Part shown: positions 1 to 12,162 of the stretch, piece by piece
Layout of the letters: each line of letters starts with the position of its first letter
Numbering within the stretch: the first letter of the stretch is position 1
Source: Acanthaster planci
Taxonomy: Eukaryota > Echinodermata > Asteroidea > Valvatida > Acanthasteridae
Length of the DNA: 64,000 bases
Direction of reading: 5' to 3'
NCBI RefSeq assembly: GCF_001949145.1
Contig: NW_019091371.1
Coordinates: 1,325,049-1,389,048, forward strand
The notes under the pieces: model-generated
The model's input: the letters and a program-made list of their open reading frames with translations, nothing else
Database searches by the model: none
Told to the model about the DNA's origin: nothing
Position numbers and translations under genes: made by a program

Positions 1-544
1 CATCATTGTGCAGTAAACCAAACGCGGTGAAGAGGACTGCACAAAAGACCCTGGGTCATTTTGTGCTGGCAATCTACTGTGTTCACACTGAACCTGTGCA
101 TGTTTGAGTTCCATATAGAAAATACATGTTCACCAGTGACTGTAGGCATTTGTGCACATTTGTGCTGTAAACCAAAGGAGGGTTAAGGAATGAATTAATT
201 TTGCGTGCTGTGTCAAACACGCCATGTAAAATGCCTGCCTATGTGGTGAGTACCAAAAAACATGGCCTCTTTTTTTTCCGCTCAGAGCAAATAACCCTAA
301 CCACCAACGCTTTAAATAGCGCCTAAATCAGTTGCAAAAGCGACCAAAATTTTGTTAATGCGATCATATTTTCACCATCCAGTCGCCATTTGCTACCTAA
401 GATAGCTTAAAAACTACATACAATTGTATATGAATAATTTTGAGTATGTTTAAAAATAAAAAAGCAATGATTATGTACTCAAAGTTCGTTCCGGAAAAGT
501 AGAAATGGCAGCAGAAGTCGCATCGAGTCACCGAGTGGACTGTA
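1..544. other. Non-coding sequence, upstream part of an ARID1 intron
   Basis: No coding exon is visible. A motif reading GTGCAGTAAACCAAACG near position 8 recurs as GTGCTGTAAACCAAAGG near 163, a weak direct duplication. The stretch ends at the left TA flank of the Tc1-like relic. It is presumed intronic because the first recognised ARID1 exon at 6412 begins with a phase-0 acceptor and its predecessor is not seen. Confidence 0.5.
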
Positions 545-1890
545 CACTGCCGTGCAAAAGTCCGATCGCACGTGAGCGCACAATTTTAAACAACTGTTTT
601 CCTGTAAAATATCCTGATTTATTAATAAAGAACCAAACCTGTGTGATGTGTCTTTATTTTAGTCGAATAAATTCATGTTTCTAGTGTCTGAAAAACATTC
701 CTGCCACTCAATAATGATGACGATTTCGCGACAGGTTTTTGCAACGTGTTAAAACGCCATCTTGGATTGCCTCATTACATATTCATGAGCTCATGATTAT
801 CATTATCCTGACATTTAAACCAATGGCAACAAAGTTTGCACAGCGGGAAAAGCTTTGTAATTCATATTTATGAGGCAAACTGGAACCCCCATTCAAGAAA
901 ATGGAAATTAAACAGGCCAGGCTACATGAAGGGAGTTCTCTTTAGCATCTAAATCGCTTACCTATGACCTTTTGAAACAAAACAATAGCTCCAAATACTC
1001 CACTTACCTACCATGAAAAGGGATGATACAGGCTTGGCACCGGGAGGGGATTTCCTAACGAGAGGACTCGGAATTGGCGAGATTTACGTGAGAACTGATC
1101 TCAGGACGTAAAGGGAGTTTAGTTCCATTGATGTCCGTCCAAGATCTGGCCGTGCACAGGCAACGACCGAGAGAGGCGACAGGTTCGGGTTCCTCGTGCG
1201 GTCGTCAAGACGTGATCGCCCGCTTGGTAATTGGCCCTGAGTTCGCAGTTGATCTGTCCAGCGTGACCCGCGTTGCAGTTCACCACTGTATCAAGCCAAT
1301 TGGCTGATGGTGGACTTCATAGGCAAGTTGCCAGGCATGAGCCCAGCGTCATGCATGGATCCGAAAGTCAGACAGCTAGCCCCGGCCGGCCTGGCCCACG
1401 AGCCCCGGACGGTCACCCGTCATGACCGTGTTCAGCGTGAAGACAGGCCTCAGAATTAAGGGGCTATTTCAAGATTCTAAATCGGATGTGGGAGGGACTG
1501 GACTGCCAAATTATCAAGGATTTCTTGCCTTCAATGTCAAGAAGGTGTCAAGCCATTATTGACGCTCACAGGGCCTAAACACACTACAATCCATGGGCCA
1601 TCCTTCGTGCTTTGGAAATGGGGCGCCGCCATCTTGGATTTTGCCTATAACGATATGTTAATGAGGATACTCTCCATTCACTTTGTGCACACAGAACAGA
1701 AACGATGTCATTTTTTAACATTTTGGTGACTTTGAAGAAATGATTAATGAAATAAAACATGAATTTATTGGAATATGGATACTACCAAAGACACAGGCAT
1801 AGTTTTTATTCACATCTTTATTGCATTTAATGATCAATAGGAATAAATATTTTGTACACGTTGGTGCGATCAGACTTTTGCACGACAGTG
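545..1890 (+). mobile_element. Tc1/mariner-type DNA transposon relic
   Basis: The ends are inverted repeats. The sequence around 541-570 (GTACACTGCCGTGCAAAAG...) matches the complement of 1864-1893 with two differences in 30 bases. Both ends are flanked by TA (543-544 and 1891-1892), the Tc1/mariner target. Similarity continues inwards (AATAAATTCATG near 668 and its complement near 1757), so the terminal repeats look long. The interior on the + strand keeps broken pieces of a Tc1-like transposase. A PRSGR-TTER-DRF helix-turn-helix block lies near 1135-1185. A C-terminal SMSRRCQAIIDAH block lies near 1532-1570. The catalytic middle is shortened and carries stops, so the element is dead. Family membership rests on these motifs and the TA flanks. 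Confidence 0.8.
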
Positions 1891-2036
1891 TACTTGTACA
1901 TATACCATACTTAACATGTACATGTGTCGCGATCACTTGCATGGTTTGATAGGTTCCCGATCGAAACATACGTTGTTGATGCACTGTGTACGGACACCAG
2001 GGCCATTTTATAAACCATGGCATGGTATGGGATCCA

Positions 2037-2081
2037 GTTTTTGCTGCTTTTTTGCTGCTTTTTTGCTGCTTTTTTGCTGAA
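2037..2081. repeat. 12-bp tandem repeat (TTTTTTGCTGCT)
   Basis: About four consecutive copies of a TTTTTTGCTGCT unit are visible. It is a simple microsatellite-like array with no coding role seen. Confidence 0.85.
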
Positions 2082-2814
2082 ACCTGAAATGGAGCTCATG
2101 CCAGAATTAAAGGATGTCGCTGTGATTTAGAGTGTCCCATTTAGGGTGTTCTGCAACAAGCTGAAATGACAGATGTCATAAAGTCCGTGGCTGACCCTTG
2201 GCGATTGATCTCATTGGCGCTAAGGGCTTGTATGCAAGTTGTGTGGTGGTGCTGCGCCAGGTCATGATTCTTCGGCATGGAGGGAGGATGTAAACACAGG
2301 GTATCTATACTATGTGCGTGTACGTACGTTTATGAATATTCAGCACACGTGATTACTAAATTTTCATCAAAGTAATGGCACCTAGATTTTTCCCCATTAG
2401 GAGCCAATGGCTGCCAAATACTGTTTTTCTGTTTAAAGGGTTGCTAACCACCTTAGCCCTTATGCCAAGGCTACACAAGGCCTTGACATTAACGGTTGTC
2501 CGATTGCCCAGGGACAAGTGATGTATTCTTTTGGGTGCAAACCTCAGAACCTCAGAACCTCTTTTATACATAAATTTGAATTTTACTTGTTTTGTCTGTC
2601 TATATTTTTTAACAGCAGTCTGAAGTCACCTATACAACTGTAGTTGTGAATGTACATCAGTTCATACATACCTTCCTTTATTTTCCAGCATTCATTTCCT
2701 TGTTCTGCACTGAATTATGCATTAAAATTTACAGCACATGCACAATACTATATGTGTGGTATAAACTCTCATGCATTTGGATGCATACGCGTATTTGTTG
2801 TAATCAAGCACGTG

Positions 2815-3008
2815 TATCTCAGTACTGAGTACTGCCGAGTACTTAAATTTCTGAGTATAGTGAAAGTCTGAGTACTTTGCCAGCCAAGTACAAGTACTGG
2901 TTTTTGAGGACAAATACTTGTGCGTACGATTACTATCTCCGAGTATAAGTACTGTTAATTGTGAGTACAAGTCCAATAGTTATTCCAAGTACTAGTATTT
3001 GTACTTTA
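2815..3008. repeat. AGTACT-rich degenerate repeat block
   Basis: Over about 190 bases the words AGTACT, AAGTAC and GAGTA recur many times on both strands, because AGTACT is its own complement. The spacing is irregular. No coding frame runs through it. It looks like a degenerate, self-complementary low-complexity element. Confidence 0.6.
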
Positions 3009-4435
3009 AGCATGTGGTGGAAATACATGTTGGCAGTGATTCTGATTTAGAAACCCAGTATGGGGAAGAAAACACATCTTCCACTGCAGAATGCATGCAA
3101 AGTGTATTTGTTAAAACTTCTAAAATGGTATTAGGTGTTACTAAATGTTACCTTAATCAAAGGCTCAAAATGTTTGTGCAATTAAGTAGATGGTTTATGT
3201 TCACACCGTCGATATTTTATTTTGGCGGATACTGATATATATATTTTTTCATATCAATATTATTGATACATTGAATTTTATTCATATGAATTTTCTAGGC
3301 ACTAAATAATGCGCATGCATCATCACCATTCCACATGGAATAAATTTGGTACTGGAACAACTCAAGTCAAGCTTCGGTCTTATACTGGTACTTTTAAGGC
3401 GGATAGGAATCACATACCCACCAGAACCCCCCACAATTGCAACTTTTTTGAGTACCCGGTTCTGTAAATATCGTGACCCAAAGGTCAAATTGCATGTGGT
3501 CTTTCCATTTTCATTGTTACAAAATGTGACAGATTAAAAAGAATTTAAGATTAAAATACTACAAGTGTAGAATATAATATGAAATTAAAAGTAAGATATC
3601 TATAGAAATGAAATTAAAACAGGGCATATTCAACACCCATATAAAACAGGAACACATGTATACCCAAATATAAGAGGCAATCCAACAAATGATTATCCAG
3701 ACAGGAGACCAGATGGAAGACCAAACAAAATAAATAAACCAATTAAAAGAAGTGGAAAATGAGGTCAAATGATTGTTTGTACCCTGGGGGTCTATAATTG
3801 GATCCACTTTCTCTGATGTTTTATAATGTTACGGCAATTTTTGAAATTAATTTTGTTTTAGTTCAGTTAGAAACGGGCTTAAGATACATACATTACCTCA
3901 GTACTTGCTTCTTTATTTGAACCAGAATTTTTATACTTGCAAATTAAAAATACACAGTTTAGGCCCGACTGACTAACGTCACGTTAATTTCATATTCAAC
4001 CTACAATTCAACAAAGTTGTACGTCATGTACGTGTCCCTTTAATTTAAATAAAAGTGGAAAAGAACCTTTTTCATCCTGATTTGAGCATTTCTTTAAAAA
4101 AACCTGAAGGGGATTTGAAAGTTTAAACTGGAAACTTAAAACAGGAAAACCTCAAACCAACACATGTGCATGCACATGTGAACATGACAATGTTTACGTA
4201 TGATTATGGATGATTATACTTTAGGGTTTCCTGCACTAATTCAATGAGCTCATATGCTGTACATGTATGTATGCACGGAGCAACATTTTCATGATGACCA
4301 AAAGCTCATGGCAAGAACAATACTGATTGGGTCTCTTGTCACCGAAAACTTTTTACTGACCAGTAAAAACAAGTAACAGATTGTACCATGTACAGTGAAA
4401 CTGCGTGAGACATACATGCACATGGAAGCATATGT

Positions 4436-6137
4436 ACAGTACGTTGCATTTGAAAGTTAACGCTGCGAAAAGGAATGGGAAAAAAAGCGAATGGAATTTG
4501 CGTTCCCATTTCGCATTTTGACAACTTTCCCCCCTGCGAATTCATAGCGAATCGGATGCGAAAGGGGTAAATGACGTGCGAAAATTGTGCGAAAACAGTG
4601 CGAATCTTTTGCAAACACGGCATGAAACATTTGCGAAAACATTGAGAAAATTTGTGTGCGGAAACAGAGTGAAAATTTTGCGAAAGCGGTGCGAAAGGTT
4701 CCCAAAATCATGCGGGAACTTGCGAAAACGAGAAGCATTGTGCAGCGAAAATGCTTAACACTTGCCACACGCGCATGACTATTATGCAGTGAAGAGTCCT
4801 TTACGCAGGCTGCGCTGTGCTAGTTGGCTCGACTGGCCGGCCCCAAGCGTGTCACCACGTGGAGTGGGCTGTTGTAGTCTGGTAGCGATTTCCTCGGCCG
4901 AGCTGTCCGGTCCATGCAACGCGATCGTGGGGATTTGCTCACCACGGCGAGCCGCACGCGCGTGGTGCAGTTGTTTTCTTGGATTACTATAAATAAACAC
5001 TGGTCAATGTCGGAGACACGGGAGTCCCCAAGTCATGAAGTCACTACATGTATGTATTACAACAAACTTAACCCGCTCTGCTGTGGCGACATGGGTTATT
5101 TGCCCACTTTTTATTTATTCTCGTGGTGTAGTTTGGCACACAAAAAAATCGACAGTGAAATACTACATGTAGTAATTTGTCACTGAAAGGTTTCTTTCGA
5201 TCGACAAATAAAATCAACTGGTTAAATTGTACGTGTATCTTCATGTAGCAAATCTCGTCTTTTCGCCGATCGTGTTTGCTGTGACATTTCGGGTCTGTTT
5301 TCTCTTGGGTTTCTGATGACATGTTACTTTCTGTGGTCACATGGTTATTGGAAAAAGTCAGCGACTGGGCTGTCCATGAATGGGCATGCAGTAGCAGTCG
5401 GGATGTCGCGGTAGGTGTCGATGTAGTTTGTGCTTCGCGATGCGGTGTGCATGCACGAGGTCCCGTGGCGGTTTTTGAACGGATTTGGTAGGACCAAATA
5501 TTTTTTGATCGGCGTCACGAAAACGTCGAGATAAGCGGATACAAGGCATTTATTACAAAATCACAGTACATACATCTGCCAATACCTGTAAATGTATTTC
5601 ACATACATGACAACATGTGGATACATGTACATGTGCACATATGCGGTGCACATGTTGAGCATCCATCCAACTTCCAAGGGGTTAATTTAAACGCCACAAT
5701 AGCCAGCTTTGATTTTGCCTGTCGCATTGTATTTTGCTCAAAATCGAGAAACATACTGCGTTGACATTTTAACGCTGTCTTCCTCAAGTAATCTGAATTT
5801 CCTGAGAATTGAAGAACTTTTCTCTCAGACTGATTTTCCTCCACTTTCCATATTCAGCGATGAGCAGGTTTGAAACCACAGAGGACAAAAACTTCCTGAT
5901 GTCTACATGTACATGCACCAATACTACTTAATGAAGAAAGCTTGCAAAATTATTTCCCCAATACCACAGAAAATCTGTGAAAATATTTTCCCACTTGTGT
6001 GAAAAGGTGTGAAAATATTTTCCCACTTCTGGCAAACTTTTTCACAATTTGTGAAATGAAAAGGAATTCCCTGGGAAGAAAAAAAATGTGAACAATTTTT
6101 CCCATTTTGGTGTTAACTTTCAATCGCAATGTACTGT
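4436..6137 (-). mobile_element. Array-carrying TIR element, copy 1 (reversed)
   Basis: It is bounded by 26-bp inverted repeats at 4436-4461 (ACAGTACGTTGCATTTGAAA...) and 6112-6137, with three mismatches. Relative to copies 2 and 3 it is reversed. At its left lies a GCGAAAA-rich array (about 4462-4750). In the middle is a conserved non-coding body. At its right is a short version (two to three units) of the 31-32 bp GTGGGAAAA...TTTTCACA array (about 5960-6045). No intact transposase frame is visible, so it is probably non-autonomous. Open frames inside it do not look like proteins. The transposon superfamily is not recognised. Confidence 0.75.
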
Positions 6138-6411
6138 ACATGTACAGTGTGCATGCTACATGTGCATCGACGTGTATTGTTGATTGAATATTGAAATTTG
6201 CATTAGCATTAAAAAACCTGGAATGCTCAAAAAGCTTTGAAATAGCAAAACACAAATGGAATGTATTATCATTGAATAACAAAGGGGCATTTCATGGGTG
6301 GTAGTACAGTAAATATTGCACAGCATTGATCCTTGAAACATTTTAAGTTCTCAAAATGCATGCATTGTATTGTAGTATTATATGCCCTCTCATTGATATC
6401 TTTTTAAATAG
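6138..6411. other. Intron tail before exon at 6412
   Basis: Non-coding sequence leading into the acceptor TTTTTAAATAG at 6401-6411. The tract is T-rich and usable as a 3' splice site. Confidence 0.6.
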
Positions 6412-6621
6412 ATGGGAGTTGCTGCAGACAGTGGAGTCAACTCTGTGCCAAAACGTCCTTTCCCAAGTGTTCCCTACCAGCCGCAGAACCAGTTGAGCAG
6501 TAGGCAGTATCCAGGCATGGCTCAATCCATGTATCCTGGAAGTCATCTGGCAGGATCTAGGAGCCACAATGCCCAGAGTCAAGGGAGCATGGGTAATAAT
6601 AGTACAGTGTTCCCCCAACAG
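6412..6621 (+). CDS. ARID1: ARID1 (BAF250) orthologue, exon A (vertebrate exon 2 equivalent)
   Basis: ARID1 is the large regulatory subunit of the BAF-type SWI/SNF nucleosome remodeller and acts in the nucleus. This 210-nt exon encodes 70 residues, beginning MGVAADSGVNSVPKRPF and ending GNNSTVFPQQ. It is flanked by AG at 6410-6411 and GT (CAG|GTATGT) at 6622, with phase 0 at both borders. The composition (Tyr, Pro, Gln, Ser, Met) and the YPGMAQSMYPG...SQGSMG pattern resemble the low-complexity segment after exon 1 of vertebrate ARID1A (RYPMTMQGRAQSAMGG). The ATG at the first codon is probably not the translation start, because it sits exactly at the splice acceptor and ARID1 normally has a long preceding exon. 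Taken alone the identification is weak. The in-frame chain to the exon at 48793 makes it convincing. Confidence 0.8.
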
Positions 6622-7635
6622 GTATGTGTATCCCTCTGTCAGTTGCATTACGTAAAGTGTACATGTCCTTGAACACTAGTCAATTCATTTAAAACAAAAT
6701 CCTAATCAGCTTTAATAACTACTGGCATTTAAAATTTAATAAGTAAAATACAACTGTGGCCACTGATGGAGTAACTGGTGCATGCATGTGAAAAAAGGAG
6801 CAGTTCTGCAGTTCTCTCAAAGATTTGTTTTTATTTTCATTTAGTAGTGGAAATAAATTTCGAAGTCACACAAACACCTGCATGTGTACCATGCTGAACC
6901 TCTGAAGAAAATGTCAACCAGCAAACCTGTTGGAACATAATGAATATTGCTCAACCCAAACCCTCATGTAGTGTCTTGGCTTTTGTACCAGAAACAGTAG
7001 TGAACCTAACAAACTTCAACAGATACCAGGGGGTCACTGTAATTACTGAAATATGACTGGATAGAACCTGTTGAAATCCAACAGGTTAGTGCTAAGTGTG
7101 TGTCATTTGGTTTGGATGAGTCTATGCATTATATAAGTGACCTGCACAGTAATAGTACCAAACCTGACAAAATCAAGCACAGTCCAATACACGGTACCAG
7201 TAGCAGCCTGTCACTCTAGGTGGTGACTGCTGTGCGTCCCTGCTCAAACAAAATCCAGTGCCATAATCATTGGCCTTTAGAATTCGCACTCCAACAAACT
7301 TTCACAGCAAGGTGTTCATGTTTGGCACTTAACCATGCAAAATGCAACGAAACCCTCTGTTGAAGTTTGACAGTTTTGAGGGTACTTGTACATGTAGGTA
7401 GGCTTGATTATAGCAAACCATTCCATCTACTCATCTAGCCATGGGGTCCCTCACGAGGCCCAAAAAACAGTTCTGCTTCTGGTTTCCGTGACCAGCCCCA
7501 ATTTTTCGGTGTGAGTGTTTTGGCAAGTTAGAAAAAAATTTTGAAAACATAAATTGTAAGAAAATTCTGTTGTCTTTCCTGTCTTCACAAAAGACTTCTC
7601 AATTTCTATGTCGAACACTTGCATTTATATCAAGA

Positions 7636-8035
7636 GTGTGAAATCTGATTTTGAGGCAGATTTCCGCATTTTGTTGAGTATGCCAAAGTTCATTTACCTT
7701 TTTTTTGTTCAATGACAGGCCAGATTTTCCTCATTTTTCTTCCTTGCACAAGTGCCCATTTTTCTTGTTTTTTTTTTCTACCAACGCAATGGCCAGGCCA
7801 AATTTTGCACGTCCTCCTTTTCCGACAAAAGAACATGTGCGAAAACATAGAGCCCTGTAATGCATGCAATTGAAACTCCTGCACGCCTACATGTATGTGT
7901 ATGTACGTACATGAATACAGTGATGGTATGGTATTTGTGTGGGCATTTTTCGACGCAGCTCGAAGTGCAAGCCTTGTGTATAGGTGTAATAAAACAGTAT
8001 CCTGGGAACCATCCGGTCATTGTGCTGTGATTGGC
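7636..8035 (+). repeat. Dispersed repeat family D, copy 1
   Basis: This roughly 400-bp stretch is similar along most of its length to 62423-62790 in the same orientation. Shared landmarks in order are GTGTGAAATCTGAT, TTGTTGAGTATGCC, CAGATTTTCCT, GGCCAGGCCAAATTTTGCA and CCTGGGAACCATCCGGTCAT. No coding frame or terminal repeat is evident. Confidence 0.8.
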
Positions 8036-8347
8036 TAGAAATGAAATATAAGATTCATATATGTCTTGTTGGCACTCGTTACATCCGTATCTGTGTGTTC
8101 GTAATTAGTGACTAACAGTCGCCACTATAAGTCGCAATAGCAGACATCTTGCTGTAAATTTGCAGCTGGGAGTAAATTTTCTCTTTTGCCGATTAGAGGG
8201 TTTCATGACAAGTGGCGCTTGTCAATTATCACGCACATTTTCTATGGTCCAAGTGCATTATTGTGTGCATTATTAAGAGGCTCTGAATCAGAAACAATCA
8301 TTCAAAAGACTGATCCTCAAGTTATAAAACTATGAAAATGAAAGTGG

Positions 8348-8575
8348 ATGGAATACGCTGTAGACAAGGAGGAATTTGGCAACACAGTCCACGCCCAGAA
8401 AATCCAAAAGCCTGGATATGCCATTTGCATTCTTTGTAACAAAGAATTGAAATATGGAAAACGTGGTCAAATCAGGTGGGAAAAGGGCCAACTCACTCAC
8501 CAGTTAATACATTCCGGCCAAAACGGCATTGTTACACTACACTATACACACACGCAACTCTACAGCTGCACATAA
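8348..8575 (+). pseudogene. Possible zinc-finger (BED/C2H2-like) transposon fragment
   Basis: The 75-residue open frame contains KPGYAICILCNKELKYGKRG, a Cys-x2-Cys knuckle in the setting typical of N-terminal zinc fingers of hAT-type transposases (a Gly-x-Ala-x-Cys-x2-Cys pattern followed by Lys-x-x-Lys-Tyr). A second His pair (THQLIH) follows about 25 residues later but the spacing is not canonical. No downstream catalytic region is seen. I treat it as a possible relic. It could be a chance frame. Confidence 0.3.
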
Positions 8576-9810
8576 AAAAAATCTACGTAACAAGAAGATT
8601 ACTGCAAATTTATTCATAGAACTTGATCTTTTGTCTATGTATTTTGTGTTCATGAATTTAAATTAAGGTTGTATTGCTCATAAGTGAAGAGAGCATGTTT
8701 CCATGGAGTTTCCTGCCCCAGCACACGGTGTATCGCTCACTTACCCCGTTAGATGCATCACACACAATTAACACACAATGTACAGACATTGTTCACTTAT
8801 TTCTTGTCATGATTAACTGTCCTTTATTCTTAAGCATTGTCAACTGTACATATAGATATTTTTACACAGATTAGGCAAGTTTGATCACTTCTTGAGGGAA
8901 TTTTTTTATAGCTTAAGTAGTGCAGTTGAGAAGAGTCCAGGCTAAAGAACATGCATAATTGAATGCCCCATTTAATCAACACAAAAATTGTCCCCCTCCC
9001 CTAATTTTTTTTCCCAATATACTGACCCTATTTTTGAGAGGTATGTAATCGGAAGCAGAACTACTTTTTTGAGGTCTCAGGACTTGCCTAAGTAAAGATG
9101 ATGCAGAGTTCTTACATCGCACATGTCACACAAAATTTGGATGCACTGGAATCAAGCTTTTAATGGTTCAATTCACTGAAACTAATAAAATCAATGTTGG
9201 CTAGTGTGGAAATCAACATAAGTGTGTGTACCTGTGATAACATTGCACGGTCATCAGGTCATTGTGCACGATGATCGTAATAATGAACGGCAAACCTCCG
9301 ATGATCGGGGAACAATCTCCAGTTGCACGCAGCTTGGCGCTGTCTGCTCAGCTTGTTTACTTCTCAAGGACATACTGCGTGTGTCGTACAAACAGTGTAC
9401 AGAATAGTGCCCTGACGACAACCAATGGGGCATTCCTCCACCAATCAGGCGATCAGTGCATGCACACATGCATGATCGTTCCAACACTCAAGACAGTGCA
9501 TGTGAACATGTACATGTACATGTGCCTTGTTCCAGTACTACAGAAAGCTGTGACGTTATTACAAACCAATGTCATTGGAATTTCAAGATCTCTGCAATTT
9601 TGGAGAACGAAGTTCCCGTTGAAACAAATCGTTGATCTTGGCAAAATTATGCACATTCCTTTGGGGGAAAGTTCCTGTACAATAAAAGGTTTTGTAACTC
9701 TGTTGGAGAAACGTAAAATGCGTTGGCGACCCACTGTGTTTTTAAATCCCGGATCACAGAAATGCAAGTGGAGTTTGTCATCTGATCTTGGACAGATGTA
9801 AAATCTTTTA

Positions 9811-10520
9811 TGCAGTGATGTGATTCTTTTGGATTTGTCCGGATTTACGGAATTTTCAAAAATCCGGTGTTGGTTTTGCGGGTTTTTTGGGGGGGTTTAA
9901 TACTTTTGTGGAATTGTTTACAAAATAAGGTTTATGTGAGACTTGGTAAAGTTTACTACCGTCTATCCAGAAGTACACAAAAATATTTTACTCCCTCTGA
10001 AATACTACGGTATGCACATTGGGTGCGTGGGGTAGTGGTACTATGGTAGTAAAAGTAATGGCAGAGTGGGGTGTATCATGTATTCTCATTTATGTACGGG
10101 AATGTGTGCAGTGGGTCAGTGTAACACAATCAACAAATGCCATGTATTGTGCAGGTGCTACACAAGCAGCAAAATATGGATGCTGTGTGGAGTTGTGTAC
10201 GTACGTAGGCCTACATGTGCTGGATTTTGTGTGGCTTTCTACCGAAAATTAGTTGATTTGGGGGATGTTTCACAAGATATATACACAATTCCCGATCATT
10301 TGACCCAATGGTATATCAAATAATTGACCGAGATGAGGGCCCGTCTGTTGATAAAGGTGCCAAAAATCCGTAGAGATGTTTATGGTTGGAGACGAAGATG
10401 GATTTGGAACTTGGCATCATGGTGAAGGGGAGACAATACACAAAGATTTCGTCGTAAAGATTGATAAGTTTGGGCACTTAATATGCTTTTACTAGTTGGA
10501 GGCATGAAGGACACAGTATG
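9811..10520 (+). repeat. Dispersed repeat family C, copy 1
   Basis: About 700 bases align in the same orientation with 50690-51350. Shared landmarks are AATTGTTTACAAAATAA, CAGAAGTACACAAA, GGAATGTGTGCAG, TTGATTTGGGGGAT, ATCAAATAATTGACC and CTGTTGATAAAGGT. Both copies carry scattered stops in all frames, so it looks like a non-coding mobile element. I do not recognise the family. Confidence 0.8.
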
Positions 10521-10614
10521 TTGTAAGTGTTCATGAATGTGTTGGCTAATAATTTGAATTTCTCATTCCTCAAGCAACACAAAGTGAAACCAATTGATTT
10601 TTACATGTACCTTG

Positions 10615-10645
10615 AACAAAGGTATAAAAAACGCATACCTTTGTT
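10615..10645. repeat. Perfect hairpin, 11-bp stem
   Basis: AACAAAGGTAT at 10615-10625 is followed after nine bases by its exact complement at 10635-10645. It is a short inverted repeat with no coding context. Confidence 0.6.
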
Positions 10646-10933
10646 TAGTCTTTGACAATTCTTCTTTCTTGATGTGGATTACATGTTCATGTAAACAACA
10701 CCTAGAACTTTACTTGTCTTCATCAAAGCTCACACTGACATGACTTCTAAATACATGCAAAGCACATGTTTGTCCGCACATGTGGAATGGTTTTGAGCCC
10801 TAATTATAACCTTATTAGGATGTGCATGTCTAGATAGTCAAATTTATGCAAAGTAGTAAAAAGTTTGGGTAAGGAAATTTAAGGCAAGGTGGCTGCAATT
10901 TTGCAATGACATTCAGTTAGTTGATACTAAAAG

Positions 10934-11021
10934 ATTGAGGGCTTGCTAAGAAGTACTCAGTTCTTTGGTATCAGAGCATTGAGGGCTTGCCAAGAAGTAC
11001 TCAGTTCTTTGGTATCAGAGC
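10934..11021 (+). repeat. 44-bp direct tandem duplication
   Basis: Two adjacent 44-base units (10934-10977 and 10978-11021), each starting ATTGAGGGCTTGC, differ at one position. The near identity implies a recent local duplication. Confidence 0.9.
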
Positions 11022-11087
11022 ATTTTGGAGTCCAGTGTTACAAATGTTGGCACTGGCAATAACATTTTGAAGTATGCCTAAGTAGTT

Positions 11088-11161
11088 ACTTTAACCCCAA
11101 TAGTCCCAAATCATCTAATTTCAATACGATTTTACATACATCCTTGGGGGTTAGGGTTAAA
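11088..11161. repeat. TTAGGGTTAA-ended repeat, copy 1
   Basis: It begins TTTAACCCC and ends GGGGGTTAGGGTTAAA, forming short inverted termini. The segment ATTTCAATACGATTTTACATACA before the right end is matched by 23330-23372 (ATTTTAATATGATTTTGCACACA and then GAGTTAGGGTTAA). Related ends occur at about 12112 (reverse strand) and 15135. It is probably a small transposon family with TTAACCCTAAC termini. Confidence 0.5.
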
Positions 11162-12162
11162 ACATTTCTACTACAATTTTAGATACAACTCTCGGTTCTG
11201 TGTCATTCAGGAAACTTTGTGTACTTACAATTTTGGACTGACAATATGAATGTAATACTTGCAGCAAACTACATGTAGGACTCCTAAAATCACGACAATC
11301 GATGTATAGCAGTGATCGTCTAATTATATGCTTTTCCAAGTTGTTAAGATTAATCAAATTTGAAATTAAAAAGATAGCAATGAAGACTGATCTGAGGTAA
11401 TTTTTTCTATAACAATATGAACATGTGTTGGTCAAATTATCCTAACAAATGAACGTTCATGAGAGAATGCTAAAGAAATTCTGTCGTCACATCCCACAGC
11501 TGAAAATTGTTTTACATATATGCACAAAATTTGACAGTTTACAGTAAAATGATGTCAGTCTAGTTTGAAATATGTACAATCATTGTGATTCCATTGAAGA
11601 AAACAATCTGATGGCAGTAGAACTTGTTTAAGAATGTAGAGTACATAAGAAGTAGTTTTAGAAGCAGAAGAAAAGAAGTCTATTAGTCTAAACCTTTTGC
11701 CCTGCTAAAACCACTCGCAGAGAACACTGGTTATGACCCTGATACTCCCTCACCAATACAGAAACTGTTCAGTGTATGCTGTACACTGTGGTTTGTGTGT
11801 TCCCAAATATGATATTTGTCGGTTAACTAGTTAACATCGGATTTTCTACCCGAAAAAGCCCTAGTCACATATGAACAGTACTGTACCAGTGCAGTCACAT
11901 CAAATTGTGCCAGTGTGTTGTGTGCAGTAGTGTGCATGATTTTTGAAAATATTTTTTTAATATATTAAATTAATCAAGCATGGTTTTGTCACTTTTAGGG
12001 TCTGTTTTAATATTGTTCTTTTTATTATTGACTACAAACTTGTAATTGATTACTCTATTTGATTAGTAGCACAAAAATGGCAAAATATACCAAGGACTTG
12101 TGAAAATTTATTTTAACCCTAACTCCCTAGGCTCCTGCGCTAGAAAGCATACTGAACCTCAC

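Larger units (their letters stand above)
1894..4435. other. Intronic sequence without a gene
   Basis: I see no exon. It contains a short 12-bp tandem array (2037-2081), an AGTAC-rich block (2815-3008) and an AT-rich patch near 3230-3300 built of ATCAATAT/ATATGAAT-like words. The remainder is unique-looking AT-rich sequence. Confidence 0.5.

Noticed and set aside
6412-6414. ATG at the first codon of exon A as the ARID1 start codon
   Set aside because: It lies exactly after a splice acceptor, and ARID1 proteins have a long N-terminal exon before this region. Methionine here is probably internal.
9262-9801. 179-residue open frame on the + strand
   Set aside because: No family resemblance, no splice or start context. 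The composition looks like translated repeat (ACATGT giving H-V-N-M-Y-M-Y-M).
11146-11161. TTAGGGTTA as telomeric sequence
   Set aside because: Only one unit per site, always at the edge of a dispersed repeat, with no array.
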